This document shows positions 8,810 through 15,993 of a DNA stretch of 64,000 nucleotides, in pieces. A program made the position numbers and the translations under genes. The notes under the pieces are model-generated. The model worked only from the letters and a program-made list of their open reading frames with translations. It had not been told where the DNA came from and did no database searches. How positions within the stretch are numbered: position 1 is the stretch's first letter; the number at the start of each line of letters is the position of its first letter. Source of the stretch: Leptolyngbya boryana PCC 6306 (GTDB lineage: Bacteria > Cyanobacteriota > Cyanobacteriia > Leptolyngbyales > Leptolyngbyaceae); NCBI RefSeq assembly GCF_000353285.1, contig NZ_KB731324.1, positions 2,312,577-2,376,576 on the forward strand, in the 5' to 3' direction.

Positions 8810-10450
8810 ATGTCGCCCTTATCTCAAGACACTTTTGCCCCTTTGAGTTCTCAAGATGACCTTGAGCTAGCCTTACTCCTATGCTGTGCCAGAACTCATC
8901 GCGATGCTACAACAGTGGCTCAGATTCATCAACTAGTACACCAGCCGATTCGATGGGAAAACCTCATTCCCCTAGCCGAGTGGCACAGTGTCCTGCCGCT
9001 GGTCTATCAAACCTTAAACACAGTCTGTCCAGAAAAGATTCCTCCTGAAATTTCTAAGCGGCTCCGGCAGTCCTTCTATGCAATCTCACTCAACAATCAA
9101 CTGTTGATACAAACGCTGCTTATCCTATTAAAACAATTTGAGGATGCAGAGATTCCCGTTCTCGCTTTCAAGGGTCCATTGTTGGCGATTTCGTACTACG
9201 GCGACTTGAATTTAAGGCAATTTAACGATCTCGATCTGCTTGTTGCTCGAAATGATTTTGAACGTGCTCAAACCTTATTGCGGGAAAAAAATTACCAGCC
9301 TTATCAAGTATTAGGGTGGCAAACGGCTTTCGCTCATTCATCAAGTGGAGTAGGAATTGATCTCCACCGTGCCCTAACTCCACCCTATTTCAAATTCGAT
9401 TTGCAGTTTGAAGAACTGCGATCTCGCCTTCAATCTTGTTCGTTCGACAATCAGCAGATCGCCTGTCTCTCCCCGATTGATATGTTGCTCATCCTCTGTG
9501 TGAGCTTTTGCCGCGATCGCCATGAACAAAAATCTCGGCTCATTCAACTGTGCGATATCGCTCAACTGATTCAAGCTTATCCCAATCTCGACTGGCATCA
9601 GGTTCTCAACCAATCTCGTCGATTCGGCATCCTACATATGGTTCTAGTGACACTAGCACTTGGACAGCAGCTTTTGCAGATTCCCTTACCGAAAATGATG
9701 CAAACTCAGATTCAACACAATTCAGCGATCGAGTCGTTGCTGCATCCACTTGCAACCAATCTACTTAAAACCAATTTACAGCCTCAGCTTCTACAGTTTG
9801 ATTCAGAAACATTCTGCTTGGATCACACTTTCTATTTGGCGCTCAGAGAACGCTGGTCGGATAAAATCCCTTACTTTCTGAATTATGCTGCGCTGCCCGT
9901 TGATCATCTGCAACGCATCCAGTTACCCAAAGCATTCGATCATCTATACTTAATTCGCCGAACAATTGGACCGAAGACTAATCTATTTCGGCTGAAAGTA
10001 TTGCTACACAGAGTAAAGCTTTTCTTGCGCCTTTCTCCACAAGACAGCATTCGTTTCATCTGTGCCTTAGCATTGTTTCCTTGCATCGCGATCGCACTAC
10101 AGCATTGGAATATTGCACAGATTCAAGGTGTTCTCACTCGCTTATGCCGACCGCTCTCTCCTGCATCACCAGTTCAAGTAGCGCGAACAGTCAGATTAGT
10201 CGAAATTGCAGCACGGCAATACAGTTCTCGCTGGGCAAATTGTCTGAAGCGATCGCTAGTGCTCTGGTATCTGCTGCGCTGTCAAGGAATTGCGAGTGAA
10301 CTCAGAATTGGGGTGCGCCGAGAGCAAGGGGAATTTCAAGCCCATGCTTGGGTGGAATGTCAGGGCAAAATCCTGAATGATATCCCCGATGTGCACCAAT
10401 CGTTTGCTGCCTTTGACTCGACACTTATGCATAAGCTCTCATCTGACTAA
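8810..10450 (+). CDS. Nucleotidyltransferase - lasso-type B2 leader peptidase fusion
   Basis: The first 400 or so residues are a nucleotidyltransferase-family domain (NTP_transf_5 type): FKGPLLAISYYGD followed by NDLDLLV is the expected Gly-rich segment and Asp-x-Asp metal site. The last 90 residues are a lasso peptide B2 protease (transglutaminase-like fold) with the catalytic Cys in NCLKRSLVLWYLL (about 477), His in AHAWVE (about 512) and an Asp in ILND. B2 cuts the leader off the precursor. The nucleotidyltransferase half could adenylylate the product or an intermediate, or could be a binding domain; that is inference. It opens the operon, 68 bases before the B1 gene. Such domains occur as separate genes in other lasso clusters, so the fusion is notable. 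Confidence 0.85.
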   Translation: MSPLSQDTFAPLSSQDDLELALLLCCARTHRDATTVAQIHQLVHQPIRWENLIPLAEWHSVLPLVYQTLNTVCPEKIPPEISKRLRQSFYAISLNNQLLIQTLLILLKQFEDAEIPVLAFKGPLLAISYYGDLNLRQFNDLDLLVARNDFERAQTLLREKNYQPYQVLGWQTAFAHSSSGVGIDLHRALTPPYFKFDLQFEELRSRLQSCSFDNQQIACLSPIDMLLILCVSFCRDRHEQKSRLIQLCDIAQLIQAYPNLDWHQVLNQSRRFGILHMVLVTLALGQQLLQIPLPKMMQTQIQHNSAIESLLHPLATNLLKTNLQPQLLQFDSETFCLDHTFYLALRERWSDKIPYFLNYAALPVDHLQRIQLPKAFDHLYLIRRTIGPKTNLFRLKVLLHRVKLFLRLSPQDSIRFICALALFPCIAIALQHWNIAQIQGVLTRLCRPLSPASPVQVARTVRLVEIAARQYSSRWANCLKRSLVLWYLLRCQGIASELRIGVRREQGEFQAHAWVECQGKILNDIPDVHQSFAAFDSTLMHKLSSD

Positions 10451-10518
10451 TCTCCGGATTGGAATAAATTGCTGTGGATACAGCAAAGCACTATTAACAA
10501 CTATCACTTCTCAAACCA

Positions 10519-10836
10519 ATGCTTAAACATCCTCAAATCACCCTAACAGATTCACTTCTTAATCAGCAGAAATACCAGATTGCGGATGATGTACTCTATC
10601 GCCAAGTTGATACTGAAGCAATCCTGCTCAGCATTTCTGGTGGCGCTTACTATAGTTTGAATGAAACCAGTATTTACATCTGGGACGCGCTCAAAAATCA
10701 GCAGCCGCTCGCCTCTGCGGTAGACCGCATTCTGGATGAATACGACGTTGAGCGGACTCAAGTTCTCACGGATTTGCAACAAGTACTCCAAGACCTATCA
10801 GCTTATGGTCTGATTTCTCCCGTTAACCTAGAGTGA
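10519..10836 (+). CDS. PqqD-like RiPP recognition element (lasso B1)
   Basis: This 105-residue protein has the PqqD fold pattern: a strand pair (VLYRQVDTEAILLSISGGAYYSLNETS), then IYIWDALKNQQPLASAVDRILDEYDV, then the helix with VLTDLQQVLQDLSAYGLI. In lasso systems this B1 subunit binds the leader peptide and delivers it to the B2 protease. Its stop is three bases before the cyclase start, consistent with coupled translation. The family call is secure; the leader it binds is presumably that of the 53-residue peptide encoded downstream. Confidence 0.92.
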   Translation: MLKHPQITLTDSLLNQQKYQIADDVLYRQVDTEAILLSISGGAYYSLNETSIYIWDALKNQQPLASAVDRILDEYDVERTQVLTDLQQVLQDLSAYGLISPVNLE

Positions 10837-10839
10837 GCT

Positions 10840-12705
10840 ATGAGCGGAATTTTAGGAATCTGGAATAGCCAGCAGCCTAGCCCTTGGGAAGCAATGCTGA
10901 GCGATTTAACCGTGTTGGGAAGAGATGGACAAGGCAGTTGGCATGATCCATCGATTGGACTCAGTTTAGGGCGATCGCAGTTATTTAATACACCAGAATC
11001 TTGCTTAGAAGCACCTGTTGTTGAGCAAGATGGCTGTGTACTCGTTTGGGATGGGCGACTTGACGATCGAGAGACGTTACTCGCAGGGCGTACTCAAGTC
11101 CCAGATGCTCAATTGATTATTGAAAGCTATCGACGTTGGGGAGTGGATAGTCTGCGCCATCTCGTGGGTGAGTTTGTATTTATCCTTTGGGATGCGAGCC
11201 AAGACCTATTATTCGTCGGCTGTGATCCTGTCGGCAATCGTACGATCGCTTATGTCTGGGATGGCAATACTTTATTGCTTTGCTCACGGGTTTTGACTTT
11301 ATTGCTTCACCCGCAAGTGAGCCATGAATTTGATGAAGGTTACATGGCTCATACGATCTGCGATGCCTGGGCACATCCTGCCGAAATTACTCCATTTCAG
11401 GCAATTAAACGGCTCCGACCTGGATACGGCTTAATCCTCCAATCAGGACGACTTCAGCAGCGTCAACTTGCAAAATTAGCACCGACAAGCTACGACTTAC
11501 GGGACTCACCGGAAACCTACTTCGAGAAATTTTGGTATCTTCTCAATCAATCCGTTCGCGATCGCTTACGCAACTACCGTCCGGTATGTACGACCTTGAG
11601 CGGTGGGTTAGATTCTACAACGGTAACAGTTGCTCTCCTCAATCATCTTTCCAATCTTGAAGCATTCTCAGTCACTACAGAGCGTTATGCTGCAATTGAT
11701 GAAAGCGAACCCATTCAAGCATTTCTCGATCGATATTCCCAAGTCAAATGGCATTCCATTAACTGTGATGATGCTTGGGTATTGAGTGAACCGTGGGAAC
11801 AGTTACCGCTGCCTGATGATCCGTTTACGAGTTGTGTTGTACCAATGCATTTACGGATGATGCAAGAGGCTCAAAAATTGGGCTTTGGTCTGATATTTGA
11901 TGGCGAGTGGGGCGATGAGTTTTGCTATATATTCTGGCGCGATCGCATTCAAGTGGGAGACTGGCAATTTCTGTGGCAACAGCTTAGAAGCCCAGGAAAT
12001 CGTCGATCGTTTGTTTTGCAAGACCTCATTTTGCCCAATTGTCCAAAGCCCTGGCAAACTCAGTGGATGATGTCACGCCTGAAGCTCAGAAATCTTGCGC
12101 CGCAATGGATTCAATCCACCTATCTAGCACAGATACAACAGACTCAAGTTGCAGAACAGCTTGCGATGAAGTCTTTTGGATTAGATCGAGTTAAGGCTTT
12201 GAATCAAGAGATCGAAGATGCTAGTTTTGTTGGGACGATGCAAGTTCACCGATTGCTTCGATCTGCTCATCAATTAGAATATACTTCGCCACTACGCGAT
12301 CAGCGCGTAGTTGAATTTGCAAATCGGTTACATCCTTCGCTACAACTGGATTCAAACTATCAAAAAGTCTTTTTGCGCCATGCAAACCGAACAACTTTAC
12401 CAGATGCAGTTAGGTTACGTCCAAAAATCAACTACTTCGATCCATTGAAGTATGCTGGACTCGGTAGAGGAAGCCAAGCTCTTGAATTGCTAGAACAAGC
12501 AAAACAAAATTCCTATTTACAAGAAGCAATTGATTTCAAGCAGCTAGAGAATTCGCTCTTGTCCTATCGGCAGTCATACGAGCAAGATTATCGACCAGAC
12601 GAACCTTTCCACGATGGAATTGCGAATCAGTTGATCAGCACACTTGGATTAGCCAATTGGTTAACGCAGTTGGATAAAAAATATCTTGCTAGAAAGGTAA
12701 TCTAA
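10840..12705 (+). CDS. Asparagine-synthetase-like lasso cyclase (C protein)
   Basis: The 621-residue protein has the two halves of AsnB: an N-terminal glutaminase-like domain and a C-terminal ATP-pyrophosphatase domain with SGGLDSTT at about residue 254. The N-terminus reads MSGILG, so the catalytic Cys2 of true asparagine synthetases is Ser, as usual in lasso cyclases, which do not need glutamine. The expected reaction is ATP-dependent adenylylation of an Asp or Glu side chain of the core, followed by attack of the freed N-terminal amine to form a macrolactam. The place directly after B1 and before a methyltransferase supports this role. A generic asparagine synthetase is the alternative, but the context speaks against it. 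Confidence 0.9.
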   Translation: MSGILGIWNSQQPSPWEAMLSDLTVLGRDGQGSWHDPSIGLSLGRSQLFNTPESCLEAPVVEQDGCVLVWDGRLDDRETLLAGRTQVPDAQLIIESYRRWGVDSLRHLVGEFVFILWDASQDLLFVGCDPVGNRTIAYVWDGNTLLLCSRVLTLLLHPQVSHEFDEGYMAHTICDAWAHPAEITPFQAIKRLRPGYGLILQSGRLQQRQLAKLAPTSYDLRDSPETYFEKFWYLLNQSVRDRLRNYRPVCTTLSGGLDSTTVTVALLNHLSNLEAFSVTTERYAAIDESEPIQAFLDRYSQVKWHSINCDDAWVLSEPWEQLPLPDDPFTSCVVPMHLRMMQEAQKLGFGLIFDGEWGDEFCYIFWRDRIQVGDWQFLWQQLRSPGNRRSFVLQDLILPNCPKPWQTQWMMSRLKLRNLAPQWIQSTYLAQIQQTQVAEQLAMKSFGLDRVKALNQEIEDASFVGTMQVHRLLRSAHQLEYTSPLRDQRVVEFANRLHPSLQLDSNYQKVFLRHANRTTLPDAVRLRPKINYFDPLKYAGLGRGSQALELLEQAKQNSYLQEAIDFKQLENSLLSYRQSYEQDYRPDEPFHDGIANQLISTLGLANWLTQLDKKYLARKVI

Positions 12706-13478
12706 TGATGATTAAAATTCATAAGCAATCCTATCGTTATTTTTATCAATTGATTGACTTGCTCACGGCTTGTTTTGTTGGCTTCTGGTTAGGAGTGCTC
12801 GATCGCAATTCGATGTATCAAATTGATCAACAGTTTTACGATAGCGAAGCCATCTATCGAGATGAAGAATATAATCAAAGCGGTTTTTGGGAGTGGGAAT
12901 TCAAGGCGATTCAAACTCATTTTAAAACCTGTAAAACGATTCTGCTTGCAGGCGCAGGAGGAGGACGAGAAATCTTAGCCTTGCATGCCTTGGGATATGA
13001 AGTAGATGCATTTGAATGTAATCCTAATTTTGTCAAATTTGCAAATGAATTTCTTCAGGAAAAGCAGATCAATTGCACAGTTCAAATCGCGGTGAGAGAC
13101 ACTTGCCCGGTTTACGAAGAAATATACGACGGACTAATTGTTGGTTGGGGAGCTTATACCTTAATTCAAGGGCGGCAAACTCGGATTGATTTTCTAAAAC
13201 AAATGCGAGATCGTGTTAAGAGCGGATCGCCAATTCTCTTATCATTTCTGTACGCTTATAAGCCTGCAAAATATTACAAGATGATTAGTACGATCGCGAA
13301 TCTTATTCGAGCAATACGATGGCAATCTAAAACCGAAATCGGCGACTTTATACTTCCAGAAAACTTTGTCCATTACTTCTCGAAAGAACAGATTTCCTCC
13401 GAATTAAAGGAAGCAGGATTTAGACTTGAGTTCTATTCAGAACTCAACTACGGACATGCAGTCGGAATCGCCGAATGA
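12705..13478 (+). CDS. SAM-dependent methyltransferase of the RiPP operon
   Basis: The 257-residue protein carries motif I as ILLAGAGGGREILALHALG (about 79-97) and the acidic strand-2 end VDAFECN, followed by DGLIVGWGAYTLI at the motif IV position. Its start overlaps the cyclase stop as TAATG; a second ATG follows at once and either may be used. The hydrophobic N-terminal helix (LIDLLTACFVGFWLGVL) might contact the membrane. By position it is a tailoring enzyme for the peptide product, perhaps acting on a carboxyl or side chain; the target is not deducible. Confidence 0.82.
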   Translation: MMIKIHKQSYRYFYQLIDLLTACFVGFWLGVLDRNSMYQIDQQFYDSEAIYRDEEYNQSGFWEWEFKAIQTHFKTCKTILLAGAGGGREILALHALGYEVDAFECNPNFVKFANEFLQEKQINCTVQIAVRDTCPVYEEIYDGLIVGWGAYTLIQGRQTRIDFLKQMRDRVKSGSPILLSFLYAYKPAKYYKMISTIANLIRAIRWQSKTEIGDFILPENFVHYFSKEQISSELKEAGFRLEFYSELNYGHAVGIAE

Positions 13479-13666
13479 TTGAAAAAGAATCAATCGATTA
13501 CTCCTAATAATTTATGAATTGATGTTAGAAGAGTTTTCTATCAGCTCCTTCAAAACTGATTTTCAAACTCCTCATTTTTCTCATATATTTACTGAAACTT
13601 TATCTTTAAACTAATAGACTGAAACTAGTATATATACAGGGTGCGCTTCGTAATTTATAAGACCAT

Positions 13667-13673
13667 AAGGAGG
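13667..13673 (+). promoter_or_regulatory. Strong ribosome binding site of the precursor gene
   Basis: AAGGAGG stands nine bases before the ATG of the 53-residue peptide. It is a near-perfect match to the anti-Shine-Dalgarno sequence. Together with the AT-rich 200-base leader before it, this suggests that the precursor is made at higher levels than the enzymes. It also decides the start: the in-frame codons further upstream have no such signal. Confidence 0.85.
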
Positions 13674-13682
13674 TCAATCACA

Positions 13683-13844
13683 ATGAAGAAGACATACCTA
13701 TCGATGCAGGTTTCGCAACTAGGAAGTCTTGCAGAACTGACTCAACAAGCGCAAGGGAATCCTAAATCAGGTCCATTTCAAGATGGAATTAACATGAGAG
13801 TCACCAATCCAGGTGGTTTTGATGGCAGCGAAAATATGCGCTAA
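13683..13844 (+). CDS. Lasso-type RiPP precursor peptide with two putative tandem cores
   Basis: The 53-residue peptide starts MKKTYLSMQVSQLGS. The spacing Y5, M8, V10, G14 matches the lasso leader pattern Y-x2-P-x-L-x3-G with M for P and V for L, and LT at 19-20 follows as in lasso leaders. The rest holds two similar blocks: residues 26-39 (NPKSGPFQDGINMR) and 42-53 (NPGGFDGSENMR), joined by VT. Each block starts NP, ends NMR, has one Ser and one Arg, and has an acidic residue at its position 9 (D34, E50). That fits a nine-membered macrolactam in each. The usual Thr at -2 before the core is absent for both, so the exact cut sites are open. It lies between the methyltransferase and kinase genes of the operon. 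Confidence 0.8.
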   Translation: MKKTYLSMQVSQLGSLAELTQQAQGNPKSGPFQDGINMRVTNPGGFDGSENMR

Positions 13845-13939
13845 ACATCGATGTGAAGAGCATTGTTACAGTTTGCACACTTAGTAAGTAAAATTTGCTC
13901 AGTTCAGCAACTTAACAGGTGCTCAGATCATTCATCAAG

Positions 13940-13966
13940 GGAGCATTCCAGTTGACGGAATGCTCC
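13940..13966 (+). terminator. Hairpin after the precursor gene
   Basis: GGAGCATTCC pairs perfectly with GGAATGCTCC across a seven-base loop, some 95 bases after the precursor stop and 24 bases before the kinase gene. There is no strong T-run after it. It may be a partial terminator or an mRNA-stabilising end that raises precursor transcript over that of the downstream genes. Confidence 0.6.
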
Positions 13967-13990
13967 TAGCAAGTTTATCAAGATTGACCC

Positions 13991-14872
13991 ATGAAATTTC
14001 AGAGCATTCTGCAGGCTGCTACCGACGAACTCAGACATATCTCAAACACTCAACTAACCTTAGAGTTAGTTACCGAACTTCCCTTAAACTCAGGAGCAGG
14101 CTCTATATATAAGAATAGCTCTGCACAAAATACTTCACATCATTACTGGATTCCTTGGACAGAAGAGATGGGTGCATGGATTGATGCCAATGGTCATCAT
14201 GCAATCCTTGTCGTGGTTGAATCAGCCCCAATCGAGAACATTCAAGGCTCTCCCGTATTGTGTTTTGCTGCTCATATTGCTGCTACTTGTTTAGGGTTAC
14301 AGGGACAAATCGCACTTCATGCAAATGTTGTCGCTTTAGATGGAGTCGCGATCGCGTTTGCAGGATGTTCTGGAAAGGGGAAATCGACCTTAACTACATA
14401 TTGTGTAAGCCGTGGTGCAAGCTTTGTCACCGATGATGTTTTAGTCGTCAATGACCAAGGGCAAGTTCGCCCTGGAAGTCCTCGGATTAAGCTGTTTCCT
14501 CATACGGGAGAAAGCTTTGGATTAGACGCTTCCGAAACAACAACCTACAAAATTCATTATGCAATAGAACAATTGGGGATAACTCCTCAGAACCAATCTT
14601 TCCCATTGGGTACCATTTACCTACTCGAAGAAAGCGATCGCATCTATATTGAGCAGCTTTCACCCAGCCAAGCCCTGCTCGATCTGCTGATTCATAGCTA
14701 TCACGTGACCGAAATCATGCCCGATCAGCCGAGCTTGTTTTATGCCTACACCAATTTAGTGGCACAAGTCCCCGTCAAAAAACTGTTCTACCCACGATCA
14801 TTCGAGAGCCTACCCAAGCTCTACGACTTCTTGCAAACCGAAACGCATTCTTTTACTCCTCAACTTCTATGA
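13991..14872 (+). CDS. HPr-kinase-like kinase of the RiPP operon
   Basis: The 293-residue protein has the HPr kinase P-loop AGCSGKGKST at about 126-135, followed by SFVTDDVLVV with the paired Asp that act in metal binding and catalysis in HprK. Homologues in Firmicute and proteobacterial lasso clusters (paeninodin type) phosphorylate a Ser of the peptide. Here each putative core has one Ser (29 and 49), but the C-terminal residue is Arg rather than Ser, so the target would be internal. It overlaps the next gene by four bases (ATGA). Confidence 0.85.
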   Translation: MKFQSILQAATDELRHISNTQLTLELVTELPLNSGAGSIYKNSSAQNTSHHYWIPWTEEMGAWIDANGHHAILVVVESAPIENIQGSPVLCFAAHIAATCLGLQGQIALHANVVALDGVAIAFAGCSGKGKSTLTTYCVSRGASFVTDDVLVVNDQGQVRPGSPRIKLFPHTGESFGLDASETTTYKIHYAIEQLGITPQNQSFPLGTIYLLEESDRIYIEQLSPSQALLDLLIHSYHVTEIMPDQPSLFYAYTNLVAQVPVKKLFYPRSFESLPKLYDFLQTETHSFTPQLL

Positions 14873-15990
14873 GCTATCTTCTTCTACAGGGGCAGCAGGT
14901 GATGACCCTTGATGCTAGACGCAATGCAGCTTATCTTCAGGCGATGCAAGCAGTCATCACCCCAGACAGTGTGGTGCTAGATTTAGGAGCAGGTCTAGGA
15001 ATTTTTGGACTGCTGGCAGCTCAACTGGGCGCAAAACGAGTTTACATGGTCGAGCCAGAAGACATTATCAGCTTGACACAGCAGATTGTGAAAGCGAATG
15101 GATACAGCGATCGCATTCAGTGTTTACAAGGCAAAATCGAAGAAGTGACGATCCCTGAGCCTGTTGATGTGATTATTTCAGTCTTTACAGGGAACTTTTT
15201 ACTCTCAGAAGATCTCCTACCTTCGCTATTCTACGCCCGCGATCGCTACCTTAAGCCAAGTGGCGTGCTCATTCCCTCAGCGGCAGTCATGGAGACGGTT
15301 CCTGCCTCTGTCCCCGCTTTCTATGAACGAGAGATTGCAGTGTGGTCAAATCCACATCTGAATTTAGATCATAGTCCAGTTCGTTCCTATGTGAGCCAAG
15401 CTATGTTCTTTGCACGTCAAGACCTTGGACAGGCTCAATATCTGGCAGAACCCGAAAAAGTCATGGCATTAGATTTCTATCAAGCCACTGATACGAATTG
15501 TCGTGCAGAGATACACCATACCATCACTCAAGCAGGCATCTGTCACGGTTGGATCGGTTGGTTCAAAATGCTACTTGGAGATCAGTGGCTTTCGACTGCG
15601 CCGCACGAACCTCCGCTCCACTGGTCATCTGCATTCATGCCGATCGATCCACCTGTTGCTTTTGAAGTAGGTGAGACTGTTACTTTCAAATTACAACGCC
15701 CGCCTTATGGGGACTGGATTTGGCAATTTAAGAGCCAGCAGACACAGCAACAGCGATCGACATTCTTCTCTGTGCCCAACACCCTAAAAACCCTGCAAAA
15801 GATGGCTCCTGCTTATCAGCCTAATCTAAATACCAAAGGCAAAGCCGTGCATTATATTTTGGCTCATGCCGATGGAACTCACTCTGTACAAGAACTCGCA
15901 CAGCAACTCGTTTCGCTGTTTCCAGATACATTTGCGACAGATCAGAAAGCCACAAAATTTATTCAAACGCTCGTCAGTTGGTTGGCATAA
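14869..15990 (+). CDS. PRMT-like methyltransferase with C-terminal PqqD-like domain
   Basis: Residues 35-190 resemble protein arginine methyltransferases: motif I VVLDLGAGLGIFGLLAAQLGAKRVYMVEPED, then PEPVDVIISVFTGNFLLSEDLLPSLFYARDRYLKPSGVLIPS, where eukaryotic PRMTs have the double-E loop and the DRYLKPGG-like stretch. A middle beta-rich part fits the PRMT barrel. The last 60 residues (LNTKGKAVHYILAHADGTHSVQELAQQL, then ATKFIQTLVSWL) have the PqqD/RRE pattern, which would let the enzyme bind the leader itself. Methylation of Arg39 and Arg53 of the precursor is the obvious hypothesis. The two acidic residues of the PRMT double-E loop are only partly conserved, so another target is possible. 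Confidence 0.75.
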   Translation: MSYLLLQGQQVMTLDARRNAAYLQAMQAVITPDSVVLDLGAGLGIFGLLAAQLGAKRVYMVEPEDIISLTQQIVKANGYSDRIQCLQGKIEEVTIPEPVDVIISVFTGNFLLSEDLLPSLFYARDRYLKPSGVLIPSAAVMETVPASVPAFYEREIAVWSNPHLNLDHSPVRSYVSQAMFFARQDLGQAQYLAEPEKVMALDFYQATDTNCRAEIHHTITQAGICHGWIGWFKMLLGDQWLSTAPHEPPLHWSSAFMPIDPPVAFEVGETVTFKLQRPPYGDWIWQFKSQQTQQQRSTFFSVPNTLKTLQKMAPAYQPNLNTKGKAVHYILAHADGTHSVQELAQQLVSLFPDTFATDQKATKFIQTLVSWLA

Positions 15991-15993
15991 CGA

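Noticed and set aside
10840-12705. Plain asparagine synthetase
   Set aside because: Cys2 is replaced by Ser and the gene sits between B1 and other RiPP genes, so a lasso-type cyclase is the better reading.
13522-13614. A 30-codon open frame before the precursor gene, considered as a second precursor
   Set aside because: It has no ribosome binding site, no leader motif and lies in AT-rich DNA where such a frame is expected by chance.
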